Shown: one piece after another, positions 25,361 to 34,779 of the stretch | Position numbering within the stretch: position 1 is the stretch's first letter | How the letters are laid out: every line of letters starts with the position of its first letter | Assembly: GCA_030432235.1 (NCBI GenBank) | Contig: JAUIHT010000004.1 | Coordinates: 1-64,000 of the forward strand | From: Verrucomicrobiia bacterium | GTDB taxonomy: Bacteria > Verrucomicrobiota > Verrucomicrobiia > Opitutales > Cerasicoccaceae | DNA: 64,000 nucleotides | Direction of reading: 5' to 3' | Notes under the pieces: model-generated | Seen by the model: only the letters and a program-made list of their open reading frames with translations | What the model was told of the DNA's origin: nothing | Databases searched by the model: none | Position numbers and translations under genes: made by a program

Positions 25361-26629
25361 TTATACGCCGAAGAGCATGCGCTCAGGGTCTTCGATGGCC
25401 TGCTTGACCTTGACGAGGAAGGTGACGGCCTCTTTGCCGTCGACCACGCGGTGGTCGTAACTGAGAGCGAGGTACATCATGGGGCGGGCCACGATCTGCC
25501 CGTCCACCACCACGGCGCGCTGGGTGATGTTGTGCAGACCGAGGATGCCACTCTGCGGCATGTTCAGCAGTGGCGTCGAGAGCATGGAGCCATAGATGCC
25601 GCCGTTCGAAATGGTGAAGACACCGCCGTTGAGATCGTCCAGGCCGATTTTGCCGTCACGGGCCTTCTTGGCGTAGCCGATGATGTCCTGCTCGATTTGC
25701 GCAAAGCTCTTCGTGTCACAGTCGCGCACCACGGGGACCATGAGGCCCTTGTCCGTGCCGACCGCGACGCCGACGTCGTAGTAATGGTTCTCGATGATAT
25801 GGTCGCCGTCGATCTGGGCGTTGATCGCGGGCACGGCCTTGAGCGCGTCGACCACGGCCTTGACGAAGAACGACATGAAGCCGAGCTTGACCCCGTGGGC
25901 CTTGACGAAGTCGTCCTGGAACTTCTTGCGCGCACCCATGACGGCGGACATGTCGACCTCGTTGAAGGTCGTCAGCAGCGCAGCTTCGTTGGTCGCGGCG
26001 ACAAGGCGCTGGGCGATCTTCTTGCGCAGCGGCGTCATCTTACGGCGCGTGGTGCGTTCACCGGTACCCGGCTGGTCATCTACCAGTTTCGCCGGTGAAG
26101 GCGTGGGAGAAACCGAACCTTTGGCCGCACTATCCTGTCCTTTTTCCACGGCCTCGAGCATGTCGCCCTTGGTCACGCGACCGCCCTTGCCGGAACCGGG
26201 CGCGACGTCCGCCGGGTCGATTCCGGACTCGGAAGCGATGCGGCGCACAGCGGGGGACACAGCCATTTCAGATGTCTGATTTTTGATTTCAGATTTTTCA
26301 GGCGACTTTTCCGCAGCTTTTTCCTCCTTGGCCGCAGGCTCCTCCTTCGGTTCAGGGGCTGCCTCACCGGCCTCGCCACCGTCCGGGGCTTCGGCGGACT
26401 CGTCGATCTCGGCGACGATCTGGCCGATCTCGACCTCATCGCCTTCGGCGGCTTTAATGGTAATGACGCCGGCAACTTCCGCGTTGGCCTCGGAGGTAAT
26501 TTTATCCGTCTCCAACTCGTAGAGGACCTGGTCCTTCTTGACGAAGTCACCGTCGGCAACGTGCCAGGCGGCCAGAATTCCGGAAGAGATAGACTCTCCC
26601 ATGGAAGGGACTTTTACTTGGGTAGGCAT
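25361..26629 (-). CDS. sucB: Dihydrolipoamide succinyltransferase (E2 of 2-oxoglutarate dehydrogenase)
   Basis: The 422-residue product has an N-terminal lipoyl domain (residues 1-77, lipoyl Lys K43 in ETDKITSEA), an acidic Ala/Glu/Lys linker (about 78-120), an E3-binding domain (about 124-160, [15 protein letters not shown]) and the catalytic domain (about 195-422) with SYDHRVVDG. It moves the succinyl group to CoA in the TCA cycle. The linker contains a stretch encoding [10 protein letters not shown] that looks like an intergenic DNA repeat inserted in frame (26264-26300). The gap to sucA (91 bp) holds an inverted repeat. Confidence 0.96.
   Translation of the reverse strand: MPTQVKVPSMGESISSGILAAWHVADGDFVKKDQVLYELETDKITSEANAEVAGVITIKAAEGDEVEIGQIVAEIDESAEAPDGGEAGEAAPEPKEEPAAKEEKAAEKSPEKSEIKNQTSEMAVSPAVRRIASESGIDPADVAPGSGKGGRVTKGDMLEAVEKGQDSAAKGSVSPTPSPAKLVDDQPGTGERTTRRKMTPLRKKIAQRLVAATNEAALLTTFNEVDMSAVMGARKKFQDDFVKAHGVKLGFMSFFVKAVVDALKAVPAINAQIDGDHIIENHYYDVGVAVGTDKGLMVPVVRDCDTKSFAQIEQDIIGYAKKARDGKIGLDDLNGGVFTISNGGIYGSMLSTPLLNMPQSGILGLHNITQRAVVVDGQIVARPMMYLALSYDHRVVDGKEAVTFLVKVKQAIEDPERMLFGV
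26264..26300 (-). repeat. Short repeat of TCTGAAAT type inside the sucB linker
   Basis: On the minus strand CTGAAAAATCTGAAATC is followed by AAAAATCAGACATCTGAAAT, an AT-rich run of repeated (T)CTGAAA units unlike the GC-rich gene around it. It encodes the linker residues [10 protein letters not shown] without breaking the frame. Confidence 0.55.
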
Positions 26630-26641
26630 TGGGTTTTAAAT

Positions 26642-26717
26642 AATGACGAATTTCTGAATGACGAATGACGAGAAAGAAGACCGACAGGCTATAAAACCTT
26701 AGCAGTCATTCGTCATT
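26642..26717. repeat. Intergenic inverted repeat (ATGACGAAT type) between sucA and sucB
   Basis: AATGACGAATGAC at 26658-26670 pairs exactly with GTCATTCGTCATT at 26705-26717, and a further TAATGACGAA unit lies at 26641. It could act as a transcript hairpin that tunes expression of sucB relative to sucA. Confidence 0.65.
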
Positions 26718-26720
26718 TTC

Positions 26721-29492
26721 TCATTTCCAAAAAGCTTCTTCGACGAGGGCTTCCTGTTCGATTTTGTGAACGGCGAGCGAGCCCGGCGCGGGGCTGGCGG
26801 CAGCGTGGCGGCCGGCGTAGAGCGGAATCTTATCCGTGGCTTCCAGCAGGTAGTGGAACATGTGGTTCCAGCCACCCATGTTCTGCGGCTCTTCCTGACA
26901 CCACAGGATTTTATCCGCGCTCTTGAACTTACCGGTCAGCTCCTTGAGGCGCTTCTTGTTCATCGGGTAAAGCTGCTCGACGCGCAGGATGGCCGCGTTG
27001 GTGATTTTCTCCTCCTCGCGGTACTTGAGCAGATCGTAGTAGACCTTGCCGGTGCAGAGGATGACGCGCTCGGCCTTCTTCGGCGGCGTGGGGTCGTCGA
27101 GGATTTCATCGAAGTGACCCTTGACGAGCTCGTCGACGCTGGAGACGCATTCCTTGGCACGCAGAAGGCTCTTCGGCGCCATGATGACCAGCGGCTTGCG
27201 GTAAGGCTGCTTCATCTGACGACGCAAAACGTGGAAATACTGCGCGGGCGTGGTCAGGTTGCAGACCTGGATGTTGTCCTCAGCGCAAGCCTGCAGCCAG
27301 CGCTCGACGCGGCCCGAGGAGTGCTCCGGCCCCTGCCCTTCGTAGCCGTGCGGCAAAAGGATAACCAGCCCGCTGACGCGCTGCCACTTGGACTCGCTGC
27401 TGGTAATGAACTGGTCGATGTGCACCTGGGCGCCGTTGACGAAGTCGCCAAACTGCGCCTCCCAGATGCCCAGCATGTCCGGGTAATCGAGCGAGTAGCC
27501 GAAGTCGAAGCCCAGCACGGCAGCCTCGGAGAGGCTGGAATTGTGCACGCAGAAGCGCGCCTGTTTCTCGTCGAGGTTGAGCAGAGGCACGTAGCGTGCG
27601 CGGGTCTCGGTATCGTAAAAGGCACAATGACGCTGGCTAAAGGTGCCGCGCTCGCTGTCCTGCCCCGAGAGACGCACCGGGGTGCCCTCCAGCATAAGCG
27701 TGCCAAAGGCCATCTGCTCGGCGAAGGGCCAGTCGATGTCTTTGCCCGCCTGGAAATTCTTCCACTTGGTATCGAGCTGGCGCTTGATCTTCGGGTTGAG
27801 CTTAAAATTCGGCGGGACACTCGTCAGCGCGCGGGCCACCTGCGAGAGGCGGTTCTTGGCCACCCCGGTGCTAATGGGATCAAAATTATAAGACGGCTGA
27901 AACACCGCCGAGGAACCGGCGAACTTGGTGTCCTTTTTCTTCTTCGGGCCCTTGTCTCCGTTGCCGTTTTTCTTGGCGTCCTCGCTCTCCTTGACGCGCA
28001 TGAAGGCTTCGTTGAGTGTGTTCTGATATTCATCTTGCAGGCGATCGGCCTCGGCCTCGGTCAGGGTACCTTCCTCGATAAGCTTCTTGCGCAGGCTGCC
28101 GCTGATGTTCTGGCGCTGGGAAAGGCGACGGTAAAGCTCCGGCTGGGTAAAGGCGGGCTCGTCGGACTCGTTGTGTCCGTGCTTGCGGTAGCAGTACATG
28201 TCGATGACGACATCGTCGCCGTACTCCTGGCGGTACTCCAGGGCGAGCTGCATGATCATGACCACGGCCAATGGATCCTCCCCGTTGACGTGGAAGACTG
28301 GCACCTCGATCATCTTGGCGATGTCGGTGCAGTAGCGACTGGAACGGGACTCGCGCGGGTCCGTGGTGAAGCCGATCTGGTTGTTGATGACCAGGTGGAC
28401 GGTGCCGCCGGTCGTATAGCCCTTGAGACGGGAAAGGTTCAGGGTCTCCGCCACCACACCCTGGCCGGCGAAAGCCGCATCACCATGGATGAGCAGGGGC
28501 AGTACGCGCTTGCGGGCCATATCGTCGCGGATGCGCTGGCGGGCGCGCGCCTTGCCCTGTACGACCGGGTCGACTGCCTCCAGGTGGCTGGGATTGGCGG
28601 CCAGACGCAACTCGATATCCGCGCCGGAGTCAGTCTTGCGAACGGTTTCGTAGCCGAGGTGGTACTTCACGTCACCGTCGCCGTGGATGGTGTCCGGGAT
28701 GTAGTTCTCACTAAACTCGCGGAAGATAAACTCGTAAGACTTGCCCACGATGTTGGCCAGGACGTTCAGGCGGCCACGGTGGGCCATGCCCATGACGACC
28801 TCCTCGATGCCATGGCCGGGGCAGGACTCGATAAGGGCGTCCAGGGCGGCGATGACGGTCTCGGCCCCCTCCATGGAGAAGCGCTTCTGGCCCACGTAGC
28901 GGGTGTGGAGAAAACGCTCGAAAATCTCCGCCTCCATGATTTTGCGCAGGGTCCGGATCTTCTGCTCGCGGCTGAACTGCGGCTGATTGTCATGCGGCTC
29001 CATCTTGGCCTGCAACCAGCGGCGCTTGGAGGTCTCCTGAATGTGGATGTACTCACAGCCGATGGAACCGCAGTAGGTGCGCTCCATGCGCTCCAGCAGC
29101 TCTTTGACCGGCATGAAGGTGCCGCCCATGTAGTTGCCGGTGTGGTAGCTCTGGCTCAGGTCGACCTCACCCAGGCCCAGGCGCTCCAGGGTCAGGCGGG
29201 GATTCGGCACGGGCTTGGGCTGCAGGGGATTAAAAGCCGCCTGCGTGTGCCCGATGGAACGGTACGCGTAAATCGCTCCGATGACCCGCGACTGCGCAAT
29301 GGGGTCGGACACGCCGCCTTCGAGCTCGCCCGTGGTGGGCAACGACCCGACGGTGGTGGTTTGTGCCAGTTCGAAGCCCTCAAAGAAAGCCTTCCATTCG
29401 GGTTCCTGCGAATCGGGATCTTCCAGCCAGTCCCGGTAATGTTCGTCGATCAAATCCGCGTTCCAGCGGTTCGCCATACTGAGGTTTTTCAT
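26721..29492 (-). CDS. sucA: 2-oxoglutarate dehydrogenase E1 component
   Basis: The 923-residue thiamine-diphosphate enzyme decarboxylates 2-oxoglutarate and succinylates the lipoyl group of E2. The N-terminus ([20 protein letters not shown]) is the usual E1o E2-binding segment. The catalytic core shows [15 protein letters not shown], the TPP-binding [18 protein letters not shown] and [10 protein letters not shown], and the C-terminal half has [18 protein letters not shown]. Length and motifs are normal for the family. An alternative start lies at 29477. It is the first gene of a transcript continuing to sucB, lpd, arsC and a glycosyltransferase. A possible operator lies upstream at 29585-29604. 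Confidence 0.97.
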   Translation of the reverse strand: MKNLSMANRWNADLIDEHYRDWLEDPDSQEPEWKAFFEGFELAQTTTVGSLPTTGELEGGVSDPIAQSRVIGAIYAYRSIGHTQAAFNPLQPKPVPNPRLTLERLGLGEVDLSQSYHTGNYMGGTFMPVKELLERMERTYCGSIGCEYIHIQETSKRRWLQAKMEPHDNQPQFSREQKIRTLRKIMEAEIFERFLHTRYVGQKRFSMEGAETVIAALDALIESCPGHGIEEVVMGMAHRGRLNVLANIVGKSYEFIFREFSENYIPDTIHGDGDVKYHLGYETVRKTDSGADIELRLAANPSHLEAVDPVVQGKARARQRIRDDMARKRVLPLLIHGDAAFAGQGVVAETLNLSRLKGYTTGGTVHLVINNQIGFTTDPRESRSSRYCTDIAKMIEVPVFHVNGEDPLAVVMIMQLALEYRQEYGDDVVIDMYCYRKHGHNESDEPAFTQPELYRRLSQRQNISGSLRKKLIEEGTLTEAEADRLQDEYQNTLNEAFMRVKESEDAKKNGNGDKGPKKKKDTKFAGSSAVFQPSYNFDPISTGVAKNRLSQVARALTSVPPNFKLNPKIKRQLDTKWKNFQAGKDIDWPFAEQMAFGTLMLEGTPVRLSGQDSERGTFSQRHCAFYDTETRARYVPLLNLDEKQARFCVHNSSLSEAAVLGFDFGYSLDYPDMLGIWEAQFGDFVNGAQVHIDQFITSSESKWQRVSGLVILLPHGYEGQGPEHSSGRVERWLQACAEDNIQVCNLTTPAQYFHVLRRQMKQPYRKPLVIMAPKSLLRAKECVSSVDELVKGHFDEILDDPTPPKKAERVILCTGKVYYDLLKYREEEKITNAAILRVEQLYPMNKKRLKELTGKFKSADKILWCQEEPQNMGGWNHMFHYLLEATDKIPLYAGRHAAASPAPGSLAVHKIEQEALVEEAFWK

Positions 29493-29584
29493 GCTTCGAG
29501 CTTAAATTTAACGAACCACGATACACCCCCTCACCTGTCTTACAAGCCTATTAGGGACAGACTTTTATATAAATATGGGCATAT

Positions 29585-29604
29585 TATGTACATCTAAGTA
29601 CATA
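29585..29604. promoter_or_regulatory. Inverted repeat upstream of sucA, possible operator
   Basis: TATGTAC and GTACATA flank ATCTAA in an AT-rich spacer 93 bp upstream of the sucA start and just after the MATE gene stop. The symmetry suggests a dimeric regulator site; no regulator can be named. Confidence 0.35.
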
Positions 29605-29615
29605 TTACGCATACA

Positions 29616-31010
29616 TTATTTACCCAAAATAGGCTCATCTACCATGGTAGTGGAGACTTTTACCACATCCACCTTATCCGGGCGCGTCTTGCCCCAGGCG
29701 CGGATACCGAAAGCGATAGCCATGGTGGTCAAGCCGATGGTGAAGCCCCACCAGATACCCGTTACCCCCTGCCCGAGAGGATAGGCCAAAGTCCACCCGA
29801 TCGGCAGGGAAACGAACCAGCAGATGAGAAACGACAACCAGGCCGGGTAGCGAACATCGCTTAGGCCCCGGAGCGCTCCGACGGAGGTGATCTGCAAGGC
29901 GTCGGCCAACTGGAACACCGCCGCCACGCTCAACAAGCCCGCCGCGACCGCCGCCGCCGGGGAGTCCGCCAGAAACCAGCCCGCCATGGTCTCGTTGAAA
30001 CCCAGGAAGGTGCTGGCGCTGAAAACAGTGAAGACGATGCCGATGAGCCAGCCTCCGATGAGGATGGGGCGCATCCGCTCCGGGCGTTTTGCACCACGGG
30101 CTTCGCCGATGCGTACGGTGAGTGCCTGGGACAAGCCCAGCGGCACCATGAAGACCGTGGCCGCACACGTCATGGCGACCTGGTGCGCCGCCAAGGCCAG
30201 GGCGCCCAGTGAACCGATAATCAGCGTGGCCGCGATCATGGCGGTCATTTCGGCGACAATCTGCAGGCTGGTGGGCAGACCCAACTTCCAGAGCGCATGC
30301 AGCTCTACCCAGTCGGGCTTGGTAAACCAGCGGCGTGGCACCCACTCGCGCAGCCGGACATCCGAGCGGCACCAGAGAGTAAGCCCAATCAGGGTACAGG
30401 TACGTGCGAGTACGGTAGCCACGCCCGCGCCCTCCAGACCCCAGGCAGGGAAGCCCAGCGCCCCGAAAATCAGGAGCCAGTTAAAAAACACATTCAGGAG
30501 CACCCCGCCCATTAGAATCCAGAAAGGCGTCCAGGGCCGGTTCATGGAGTCGGCGTGGCTCTTGATCATCATGGAGCCGAAGGCCGGCAGCATGGAGAAG
30601 GAGATCAGCATCAGGTAGACCGGGGCGGCCTCGATAACCTCCGGGACCTGCTTGAGCCAGGGCAGTGAGGGGATCAAAGCCCCGCCGAAGATTAGGCTGG
30701 CCACCCCCATCGCCCCGGCCAGATACAACCCATGGCGCAGAGAAGTCCGCGCCCAAGCGGGGTCCTCCGCTCCGCGTGCCTGCGACACCTGAATCGATAC
30801 TGCCGTGGCCATGCCGACGCCGAAGACCAGCGGCAGGTGAATCAACGAGTTCGCCAGGGCGGACGCGGCCAATGGCGTCGCCCCAAGGCGTCCGATCATG
30901 ACTGTATCCGCCAGGCCTGTCAGCATGTGGCTGACCTGTCCGGCCACGAGCGGGCAGGCCAAGGCCAGGGTCGGCTTGGCTTCCTCGCGGATCTGTCGGA
31001 GCATGGTCAT
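29616..31010 (-). CDS. MATE family efflux transporter
   Basis: The 464-residue integral membrane protein has about 12 hydrophobic segments in two related halves. The N-terminal region (LACPLVAGQVSHMLTGLADTVMIGRLGATPLAA) is the classic NorM/MATE start, and the second half repeats it (LGLPTSLQIVAEMTAMIAATLIIGSLGALALAAHQ). It would export cationic drugs or metabolites in exchange for Na+ or H+. It is a single gene downstream of no visible regulator. A hairpin lies in its leader at 31056-31086. Confidence 0.93.
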   Translation of the reverse strand: MTMLRQIREEAKPTLALACPLVAGQVSHMLTGLADTVMIGRLGATPLAASALANSLIHLPLVFGVGMATAVSIQVSQARGAEDPAWARTSLRHGLYLAGAMGVASLIFGGALIPSLPWLKQVPEVIEAAPVYLMLISFSMLPAFGSMMIKSHADSMNRPWTPFWILMGGVLLNVFFNWLLIFGALGFPAWGLEGAGVATVLARTCTLIGLTLWCRSDVRLREWVPRRWFTKPDWVELHALWKLGLPTSLQIVAEMTAMIAATLIIGSLGALALAAHQVAMTCAATVFMVPLGLSQALTVRIGEARGAKRPERMRPILIGGWLIGIVFTVFSASTFLGFNETMAGWFLADSPAAAVAAGLLSVAAVFQLADALQITSVGALRGLSDVRYPAWLSFLICWFVSLPIGWTLAYPLGQGVTGIWWGFTIGLTTMAIAFGIRAWGKTRPDKVDVVKVSTTMVDEPILGK

Positions 31011-31055
31011 GTTGGAAAAGCGTTAGTCGGGGTCGCGGGCTTTTCCAGGCAACAG

Positions 31056-31086
31056 AAAGGCCCGCGGATGAGTTCGGCGGGCCTTT
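31056..31086. terminator. Perfect GC-rich hairpin in the leader of the MATE gene
   Basis: AAAGGCCCGC pairs exactly with GCGGGCCTTT around an 11-base loop, 46 bp upstream of the MATE start. Neither strand has a long T run after it, so it is a weak terminator or a leader structure that may influence the transporter mRNA. Confidence 0.5.
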
Positions 31087-31281
31087 ACGAGGTCGGGTTG
31101 AAACTAGAGACTACCCATGCCGTCGCGCTGGCCGCGCGTTTACTACAATTACGTTAATGCACTTGGACATGGGCATAGGTGTTTCGGGTTACGTGGCACA
31201 CAGCATGCCGACGCCGGGCCGCCTGTCAAGCCCCGCGAGCTTTCACTTGCTAGAATCGAAAGCGCCGCTAACTTACCGGCC

Positions 31282-31491
31282 ATGGAATCCCTTGCAAGCG
31301 AGCTGGAGGCCCACCTTAGCGCCATCGTCGAACGCCGGGAGAACATCCCCCGTGCCTTGGCCAACCTCGACGCTCTCCTGGCCAAGCACCGCGCGGATAT
31401 CCCCGAGCGCCTGACGCATTTCCTGGAGCGACGCAGCTATCAGAAGGCCTTGATGTTCCTGCGGGAGGGCGACACCGGACACCACCCGTAG
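31282..31491 (+). CDS. Small conserved-looking helical protein
   Basis: From the ATG at 31282 the product is 69 residues (MESLASELEAHLSAIVERR...REGDTGHHP), entirely helical and charged, with no signal or membrane segment. The frame is open further upstream, but the sequence before 31282 is not protein-like. It lies 91 bp before the response regulator gene and may be part of the same transcript. No family is recognised. Confidence 0.55.
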   Translation: MESLASELEAHLSAIVERRENIPRALANLDALLAKHRADIPERLTHFLERRSYQKALMFLREGDTGHHP

Positions 31492-31582
31492 CAAGCGCTC
31501 ACGCGATTTGTCTTTACCGGAAAACGATTTATCCGATGATAGCGGAGCGAATTTCTGACACCGGACCAATCCGATTCTAAAA

Positions 31583-31963
31583 ATGGGACTGCCTCAAACC
31601 GCTCTTATCGTCGACGACGAGGATCATGTGCGCCTCTACGTTAAACTGATGCTTCAGCAGCTCGGCGTGGACACCATCTATGAAGCCACAAATGGCCAGC
31701 AGGCACTGACCGCTTACGCCGACCACCGCCCGGATGTCGTCCTGATGGACGTCAATATGCCCGTGCTGGACGGCATCGAAGCGCTCGAGCACATCAGCAA
31801 GATGGACCCCGAAGCCATCGTCATCATGCTCACCTCCCTGGCCACCCGTGAGACGGTGGAAACCAGCGCGGCCAAGGGCGCCGTGCAGTTCATTCGCAAA
31901 GACGTGCCTCGCGCCGCCATGGCCAAGGTCCTTCAGGAAACTTTCGACGAATGCTTTGAGTAA
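31583..31963 (+). CDS. Single-domain response regulator (CheY-like)
   Basis: The 126-residue protein is a lone receiver domain. The acidic pocket D11, D12, the phosphoacceptor D56 (VVLMDVNMP), the switch T84 and K106 (IRKDVP) are all present. There is no output domain, so it must act by protein contact. It starts an apparent operon with a 61-residue protein and a GspE/PilB ATPase, so it may control pilus or secretion machinery. The partner kinase is not in the window. Confidence 0.93.
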   Translation: MGLPQTALIVDDEDHVRLYVKLMLQQLGVDTIYEATNGQQALTAYADHRPDVVLMDVNMPVLDGIEALEHISKMDPEAIVIMLTSLATRETVETSAAKGAVQFIRKDVPRAAMAKVLQETFDECFE

Positions 31964-31966
31964 GCC

Positions 31967-32152
31967 ATGAGCGAGCCCAACAAAGCCAGTGAACCGGCCA
32001 CCTTCGAAATGACGGAGGTGCGCTACTCGCTCAAGGAGATGCTCCGTGAGGTTGCCCGCGAGCGCAAGGAGTCCAAGATGGGCCGCGAAATCGTCGAGCA
32101 GAGCGAAATCCAGACGCTCTTCAAAAACAAGAAACGAAAGCGCAAGGCGTGA
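31967..32152 (+). CDS. Small basic protein between response regulator and GspE/PilB
   Basis: The 61-residue product is charged and helical (EVRYSLKEMLREVARERKES) with a Lys/Arg-rich tail (FKNKKRKRKA). It starts 3 bp after the response regulator stop. Its stop overlaps the GTG start of the ATPase gene in GTGA, which argues for translational coupling and that the small gene is real. The family is unknown; an adaptor between the two neighbours is a guess. Confidence 0.65.
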   Translation: MSEPNKASEPATFEMTEVRYSLKEMLREVARERKESKMGREIVEQSEIQTLFKNKKRKRKA

Positions 32153-33861
32153 ACAAGGCCGTCCAGAAAAAGTTCCTGGATATCATACGCCGCGAAAAGC
32201 CCTTCGTCGGCGAGCGTGACCTTGATCGCCTGAACAAGAAGTTCGGCGAGAACCCGCCCGAATTCGCAGAGGCCCTTATCACGGAAAACCTGCTCAAGCA
32301 CCGCGAGGTCTGCCGGATGCTCAGCACCGCCGTAGGCAAGGCCTACGTGGACCCCTTCTCCAGCGTCGTAACCAACGAGGCACTGGAGAAGATACCGGCC
32401 AACATTGCCCGCAAGGCTCAGGCCCTGCCCCTCTACCACATCGAGGACACCATCACCATCAGCATGGCGGACCCCCTCGACGAGGCCATGATCCGCCGCC
32501 TGGAGGGCATCACCGGGATGAAAGTCAGCCCGGTCTTCAGCCTCGGCTCGGAGGTCCGCGACGCCGTCGAGGTCTACTACTCCACCGAGGAGGACATTCA
32601 GAGCATTCTGCAGGAACTGGCCCAGACCGGCGAGGCACTCCTGACCGAATTTTCAGCCAACGACGTACAGGCCCTGAGCGAGTCCAAGGGCCTCATCCAG
32701 ATCGTCGACGCCATCATTTACTTCGCCCTGCGCGAACGCGCGTCGGACATCCACATCGAGCCGCACCAGGAGGAAACCGTCATCCGCTTCCGCATCGACG
32801 GCCGCCTGCGGGAGATGTTGCGCTTCTCCAAGGCCATCCACCGCGCCCTCCTCGTGCGCATCAAGATTCTCTGCGATATGAACATCGCGGAGTCGCGCTT
32901 CCCTCACGATGGCCGCATGACCATCCCCCTGGGTGCCCGCAAGGCGGACTTCCGCGTGTCGGTCATCCCCACCGTCGAGGGCGAGAAGTGCGTCATCCGC
33001 GTGCTGGCCAGCACCAGCAAGCGCGAGATGATGACGCTCGACCGCATGATGATTTCGCAGGCCATCCAGAAGCCCCTGCGGCGCGTCATCCAGAATCCCA
33101 ACGGCATCATCTTCGTCACCGGACCAACGGGCTCCGGCAAGACCACCACCCTTTACGCCGCCCTCAACGAAATCAACAAGCCGGACATCAACATCTCCAC
33201 CATTGAGGATCCGGTGGAAATCCGCCTCGCCGGCGTCACGCAGGCGCAGGTCAACAACCACATCGACCTGAAGTTCTCCACCCTGCTGCGTTCGATGCTG
33301 CGTCAGGACCCCGACGTCCTTCTCGTTGGTGAAATCCGCGACCTCGAAACAGCCAAAATCGCCTGCGAGGCCGCGCTGACCGGCCACCTTGTCTTCGCCA
33401 CCCTGCACACCAACAATTCCATCCAGGCAGTCACCCGCCTGATTGAGATCGGCATCGAGCCCTATATGGTCGCGCCCGCCATCCTGGCCGTGCTGGCCCA
33501 GCGCCTCGCCGCCCGTATCTGCGAGCGCTGCAAGGAGGCCTATTATCCCACCGAGGAAGTACTCAGCCGCTACTTTCACGACGCCGATGGCGTCACCGAC
33601 GTACCTTTCTACCTGGGCAAGGGCTGCAACGCCTGCCGGGGCTCCGGTTATCATGGCCGGGTGGCCTTTCACGAGATGGCGCTCATCACCGAGGAAATGC
33701 GTAACCTTATCGCCCGCAACGCCGGCCTGGCCGACCTCACCGCCGCCGCTCGCAAGGCCGGCTACAAACCTCTGCGCTACGACGGCCTCAAGAAGGTGCT
33801 CCTCGGCTTCACCACCCCGGAGGAAATCGAAAAGCACACCTCCTTCGAGTGGTCCATGTAA
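32149..33861 (+). CDS. GspE/PilB-type secretion or pilus assembly ATPase
   Basis: The 570-residue hexameric ATPase powers type IV pilus or type II secretion assembly at the inner membrane. An MshEN-like N-domain spans about 1-155. The catalytic part has the Walker A motif GPTGSGKTTT (G325 to K331), Asp box, VLLVGEIRDLETA Walker B and the His box (TGHLVFATLHTN). A zinc-binding tetracysteine is C458, C461, C493 and C496. The GTG start overlaps the previous stop. No pilin, PilC or secretin genes are nearby, so pilus versus T2SS cannot be decided; the tetracysteine and MshEN domain occur in both. Confidence 0.93.
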   Translation: MNKAVQKKFLDIIRREKPFVGERDLDRLNKKFGENPPEFAEALITENLLKHREVCRMLSTAVGKAYVDPFSSVVTNEALEKIPANIARKAQALPLYHIEDTITISMADPLDEAMIRRLEGITGMKVSPVFSLGSEVRDAVEVYYSTEEDIQSILQELAQTGEALLTEFSANDVQALSESKGLIQIVDAIIYFALRERASDIHIEPHQEETVIRFRIDGRLREMLRFSKAIHRALLVRIKILCDMNIAESRFPHDGRMTIPLGARKADFRVSVIPTVEGEKCVIRVLASTSKREMMTLDRMMISQAIQKPLRRVIQNPNGIIFVTGPTGSGKTTTLYAALNEINKPDINISTIEDPVEIRLAGVTQAQVNNHIDLKFSTLLRSMLRQDPDVLLVGEIRDLETAKIACEAALTGHLVFATLHTNNSIQAVTRLIEIGIEPYMVAPAILAVLAQRLAARICERCKEAYYPTEEVLSRYFHDADGVTDVPFYLGKGCNACRGSGYHGRVAFHEMALITEEMRNLIARNAGLADLTAAARKAGYKPLRYDGLKKVLLGFTTPEEIEKHTSFEWSM

Positions 33862-33867
33862 GGATTA

Positions 33868-33953
33868 TTTAACAGGAAGATCGGAAAGGCCGGAAAGAGA
33901 ATATTCTATTACGCTAATACCCACTTTCCGCTCTTTCCGATCTTCCTGTTAAA
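33868..33953. repeat. Long perfect inverted repeat between convergent genes
   Basis: TTTAACAGGAAGATCGGAAA (33868) and its exact complement ending GATCTTCCTGTTAAA at 33953 form 21-bp arms around a 44-base AT-rich centre that carries further GGAAAG units. The right arm covers the stop codon of the FAH gene. It would act as a bidirectional terminator-like hairpin. Confidence 0.8.
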
Positions 33954-34749
33954 TCTTCTCCTCATGCACCGGATTGGAGAGCGTGCCGATGTGCTCGATG
34001 GTGACCTCCACCGTCTCTCCCGGTTGCAGCCAGCGGTAGGGCTGGCGCGCCATGCCGACGCCCTCAGGCGTGCCCGTGAGGATGACTGTGCCGGGCAGGA
34101 GGGTCGTACTGCCACTAAGGAAGGCGATGATTTCAGGCACCTTAAAAATCAGATCGGACGTGTTGGAGTCCTGCAAAACCTCGCCACCGATAACCGTGCT
34201 GATGCGGAGCCCGTGCGGGTCCGGCAGCTCATCCGGGGTGACGATACAGGGGCCGAGCGGGCAAAAGGTATCGAAGGTTTTGCCGCGGCACCACTGACCG
34301 CCGCCGCCGTGCTTCTGCCAGTCACGCGCGCTGACGTCGTTGGCGCAAGTGTAGCCCAGTACGTAGTCAAGGGCGTCCTCCGGGGAAACATTCTTGCAGG
34401 GCTTGCCGATGACCACGGCCAGCTCCGCCTCGTAGTCGACCTTGTCGCTTTTCAAATGGCGCGGCAGCACGATGGGGCCGCCGGGATTTTGCACCGAGCT
34501 AGGCGTTTTCATGAACAGGATGGGGTGCTCGGGGAGCTGGCTGCCGGTCTCCTCGGCGTGCTTGCGGTAGTTCAGGCCAATGCAGAGGATGGCCGCCGGC
34601 ACGATGGGCGCGAGCAAGTCGCCCTTGATGGGACCGCCCGTGGCGAGATTCCCAAAAGGCCCGCCGGGCAACTCCAGGATGGTGCCATCGTTTTGCAGCG
34701 CACCATAACATGCACCCTTGTCTTCCGTTTGAACCCGAACGATTCTCAT
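33949..34749 (-). CDS. Fumarylacetoacetate hydrolase family protein
   Basis: The 266-residue product (start MRIVRVQ at 34749) matches the FAH / 2-hydroxyhepta-2,4-diene-1,7-dioate isomerase family. Visible are ILCIGLNYRKHAEE, the metal-binding DYEAELAVVIG, the DVSARDW segment, GKTFDTFCPLGP and ILTGTPEGVG. Such enzymes cleave or isomerise C-C bonds in aromatic or sugar-acid catabolism, or act as acylpyruvate hydrolases or oxaloacetate decarboxylases. The substrate cannot be set from sequence. It is divergent from the HAD gene with 30 bp between starts, so the promoters overlap. Confidence 0.9.
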   Translation of the reverse strand: MRIVRVQTEDKGACYGALQNDGTILELPGGPFGNLATGGPIKGDLLAPIVPAAILCIGLNYRKHAEETGSQLPEHPILFMKTPSSVQNPGGPIVLPRHLKSDKVDYEAELAVVIGKPCKNVSPEDALDYVLGYTCANDVSARDWQKHGGGGQWCRGKTFDTFCPLGPCIVTPDELPDPHGLRISTVIGGEVLQDSNTSDLIFKVPEIIAFLSGSTTLLPGTVILTGTPEGVGMARQPYRWLQPGETVEVTIEHIGTLSNPVHEEKI

Positions 34750-34779
34750 GTCGAAAAGCAAACGGACCACCTTGACATC

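Noticed and set aside
26766-29597. Very long open frame on the plus strand opposite sucA
   Set aside because: It mirrors sucA over its whole length, with Val/Gly/Leu-rich composition typical of antisense frames in GC-rich genes, and the sucA motifs are beyond doubt.
31087-31281. Possible tRNA or riboswitch in the MATE leader
   Set aside because: No cloverleaf or known riboswitch core was found, only a hairpin at 31056-31086.
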